This document shows, piece after piece, positions 5,610 through 6,908 of a DNA stretch of 6,908 nt. This DNA is from Pseudorhodobacter sp. (GTDB taxonomy: Bacteria; Pseudomonadota; Alphaproteobacteria; Rhodobacterales; Rhodobacteraceae): assembly GCA_024641255.1 (NCBI GenBank), contig JAHEDL010000078.1:1-6908 (forward strand). The letters run 5' to 3'. The notes below the pieces were generated by a model. It was not told the origin of the DNA. It ran no database searches and saw only the letters and a list, made by a program, of their open reading frames with translations. Each line of letters begins with the position of its first letter. The stretch's first letter is position 1. Position numbers and translations under genes: made by a program.

Positions 5610-5843
5610 ATGCCGAAACGTATCCTGCAAGGCGTCGTGACCTCGGACAAGAACGAGCAGACCATCACCGTTCTGGTGGAACGCCGCTTCAAGCACCCGC
5701 TGCTGCAAAAGACCGTTCGTAAGTCGAAGAAATATCGCGCTCACGACGAAAACAACACCTACAAGACCGGTGACAGCGTTCGCATTGAAGAATGCGCGCC
5801 GATCTCGAAAACCAAACGCTGGACGGTTGTGGTCGAGGCGTGA
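5610..5843 (+). CDS. rpsQ: 30S ribosomal protein S17
   Basis: S17 is an OB-fold primary 16S rRNA-binding protein of the 30S body. The product is 77 aa (E. coli 84). [20 protein letters not shown] opens the barrel, and the signature [18 protein letters not shown] (54-71) near the C-terminus is intact. GAGGAG (5597-5602), overlapping the rpmC stop, is the binding site, 7 bases before ATG. In E. coli rpsQ ends the S10 operon; here a 67-base spacer without an intrinsic terminator separates it from rplN, so transcription probably continues into the spc genes. Confidence 0.97.
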   Translation: MPKRILQGVVTSDKNEQTITVLVERRFKHPLLQKTVRKSKKYRAHDENNTYKTGDSVRIEECAPISKTKRWTVVVEA

Positions 5844-5876
5844 GCCCGATTTTCCGTCCATCCTGTTACGAAACCC

Positions 5877-5892
5877 TGGGCAATGATGCCCA
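5877..5892 (+). promoter_or_regulatory. Hairpin in rpsQ-rplN spacer
   Basis: TGGGCA (5877-5882) and TGCCCA (5887-5892) form a perfect 6-bp stem around ATGA. It ends six bases before the rplN binding site (CGGGAG, starting near 5898). No T-run follows, so it is not a terminator. It lies at the boundary matching the E. coli S10/spc junction and may affect rplN initiation or mark an RNA processing site. Confidence 0.38.
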
Positions 5893-5910
5893 AAGGTCGG
5901 GAGAAACCAA

Positions 5911-6279
5911 ATGATCCAGATGCAGACCAATCTGGATGTTGCTGATAACTCCGGCGCTCGCCGAGTTCAGTGCATCAAGGTTCTGGGCGGTTCGCACCGC
6001 CGCTATGCATCCGTGGGCGACATCATCGTGGTGTCGGTCAAGGAAGCAATTCCGAAAGGCCGTGTGAAAAAAGGCGACGTCCGTAAGGCCGTTGTTGTTC
6101 GCACTGCTAAGGAAGTTCGTCGTGAAGACGGCACCTCCATCCGTTTTGACCGCAATGCTGCTGTCATCCTGAACAACCAGGGTGAGCCGGTCGGCACGCG
6201 TATCTTCGGGCCGGTTGTGCGTGAGCTGCGCGCCAAGAACTTCATGAAAATCATCTCGCTCGCTCCGGAGGTGCTTTAA
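5911..6279 (+). CDS. rplN: 50S ribosomal protein L14
   Basis: L14 is a five-stranded beta-barrel protein on the 50S interface. It forms a bridge to 16S rRNA and is the docking site for the silencing factor RsfS. The product is 122 aa (E. coli 123). [20 protein letters not shown] at the N-terminus and [17 protein letters not shown] (91-107) near the C-terminus are the family hallmarks. The binding site GGGAG (5899-5903) is 7 bases from ATG. It is the first gene of the part that corresponds to the E. coli spc operon. Its TAA shares one base with the rplX ATG (TAATG). Confidence 0.97.
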   Translation: MIQMQTNLDVADNSGARRVQCIKVLGGSHRRYASVGDIIVVSVKEAIPKGRVKKGDVRKAVVVRTAKEVRREDGTSIRFDRNAAVILNNQGEPVGTRIFGPVVRELRAKNFMKIISLAPEVL

Positions 6280-6584
6280 TGGCTGCTAAGCTGAAAAAAG
6301 GCGACACCGTCGTCGTGCTTGCTGGCAAAGACAAAGGGTCCAAAGGCGAAATTTCGTCGGTGAACCCGGGCGCCAACAAAGCAGTTGTTGAAGGCGTGAA
6401 CGTCGCGATCCGTCACACCAAGCAAAGCCAAACCTCTCAGGGTGGCCGTCTGGCGAAAGCTATGCCGATCGACCTGTCGAACCTGGCACTGCTGGACAAG
6501 AACGGCAAAGCAACCCGCGTTGGCTTCCGCATGGAAGGCGACAAGAAGGTTCGTTTCGCCAAGACCACTGGGGAGGCCATCTGA
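6279..6584 (+). CDS. rplX: 50S ribosomal protein L24
   Basis: L24 is an assembly-initiating protein that binds the 5' domain of 23S rRNA and lies near the tunnel exit. The product is 101 aa (E. coli 104). The KOW motif region [20 protein letters not shown] (6-25) is at the N-terminus, and [19 protein letters not shown] (55-73) follows in the second half. GGAGG (6267-6271), inside the end of rplN, is 7 bases from ATG. The gene shares one base with both neighbours (TAATG upstream, TGATG downstream), so its translation is probably coupled to both. In E. coli S8 represses spc translation at the rplX/rplE joint; no S8 site is identified here. Confidence 0.97.
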   Translation: MAAKLKKGDTVVVLAGKDKGSKGEISSVNPGANKAVVEGVNVAIRHTKQSQTSQGGRLAKAMPIDLSNLALLDKNGKATRVGFRMEGDKKVRFAKTTGEAI

Positions 6585-6908
6585 TGTTGGATCAAGCCAC
6601 TTACACCCCGCGTCTGAAGGCTGAATACATCGCCAAAGTGCGCGCCGCTCTGAAAGCCGAATTCGGCTATAAGAACGACATGCAAATCCCGCGTCTGGAC
6701 AAGATCGTCCTGAACATGGGCGTTGGTGAAGCCGTCAAGGACACCAAAAAGGTCAAGAAAGCTGCCGAAGAGATGACCGCTATTGCCGGTCAGAAGGCTG
6801 TCATCACCCACGCTAAAAACAGCATCGCTGGTTTCCGCGTTCGTGAAGAGATGCCGCTGGGCTGCAAGGTTACCCTGCGTGGCGACCGGATGTATGAATT
6901 CCTCGACC
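6584..6908 (+). CDS. rplE: 50S ribosomal protein L5, N-terminal part (partial)
   Basis: L5 binds 5S rRNA with L18 and sits in the central protuberance, touching the P-site tRNA. The window holds 108 codons plus one base, of about 180 expected. [20 protein letters not shown] opens the protein, the L5 signature [16 protein letters not shown] lies at about 35-50, and [20 protein letters not shown] (74-93) is also typical. The start overlaps the rplX stop by one base (TGATG, 6582-6586), with GGGAGG (6571-6576) 7 bases upstream. The reading frame is open to the window edge, so truncation is due to the window and not a mutation. Confidence 0.96.
   Translation, partial: MLDQATYTPRLKAEYIAKVRAALKAEFGYKNDMQIPRLDKIVLNMGVGEAVKDTKKVKKAAEEMTAIAGQKAVITHAKNSIAGFRVREEMPLGCKVTLRGDRMYEFLD

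Noticed and set aside
1..6908. Mobile elements, CRISPR, tRNA or rRNA genes, accessory systems
   Set aside because: No direct repeat arrays, transposase motifs, cloverleaf sequences or non-ribosomal genes other than tuf were seen; the gene order is a conserved core cluster.

Overview
This window is a run of ribosomal protein genes, the fused S10-spc cluster, all on the + strand. The order is the 3' end of tuf (EF-Tu), then rpsJ, rplC, rplD, rplW, rplB, rpsS, rplV, rpsC, rplP, rpmC, rpsQ, rplN, rplX and the 5' part of rplE, which is cut by the window edge. The DNA is GC-rich. The protein sequences (S10 starting [16 protein letters not shown], a long Ala/Pro-rich L3 tail, a 101-aa L24) point to an alphaproteobacterium, most likely Rhodobacterales/Rhodobacteraceae. 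That placement is from recognition and was not tested by a search.

Layout: (1) 1-179 is the end of tuf. (2) 180-323 is a spacer with three hairpins ahead of rpsJ. (3) 324-2264 is rpsJ-rplC-rplD-rplW, tightly packed, with ATGA overlaps at rplC/rplD and rplD/rplW, ending in three different stop codons in frame. (4) 2265-2428 is a spacer with a textbook intrinsic terminator. (5) 2429-5075 is rplB-rpsS-rplV-rpsC-rplP. (6) 5076-5394 is a 319-base gene-free spacer with a UUCG-capped hairpin, an imperfect 38-nt hairpin, a second strong intrinsic terminator, a plausible sigma-70 type promoter and a leader with two mutually exclusive hairpins. (7) 5395-5843 is rpmC-rpsQ. (8) 5844-5910 is a 67-base spacer with one hairpin. 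(9) 5911-6908 is rplN-rplX-rplE, joined by 1-nt stop/start overlaps.

The gene content is ordinary: every protein is a core translation component that is assembled into the 30S or 50S subunit. The interest lies in the spacers. In E. coli, rpsJ to rpsQ is one transcription unit. Here two strong intrinsic terminators fall inside that stretch, after rplW and after rplP, so it probably forms at least three units that are partly separately controlled. Each unit head carries a small hairpin just before its ribosome binding site, and GANTC sites (the CcrM methylation target) are concentrated in the spacers. I found no mobile element, CRISPR array, tRNA or rRNA gene, and no accessory protein gene.
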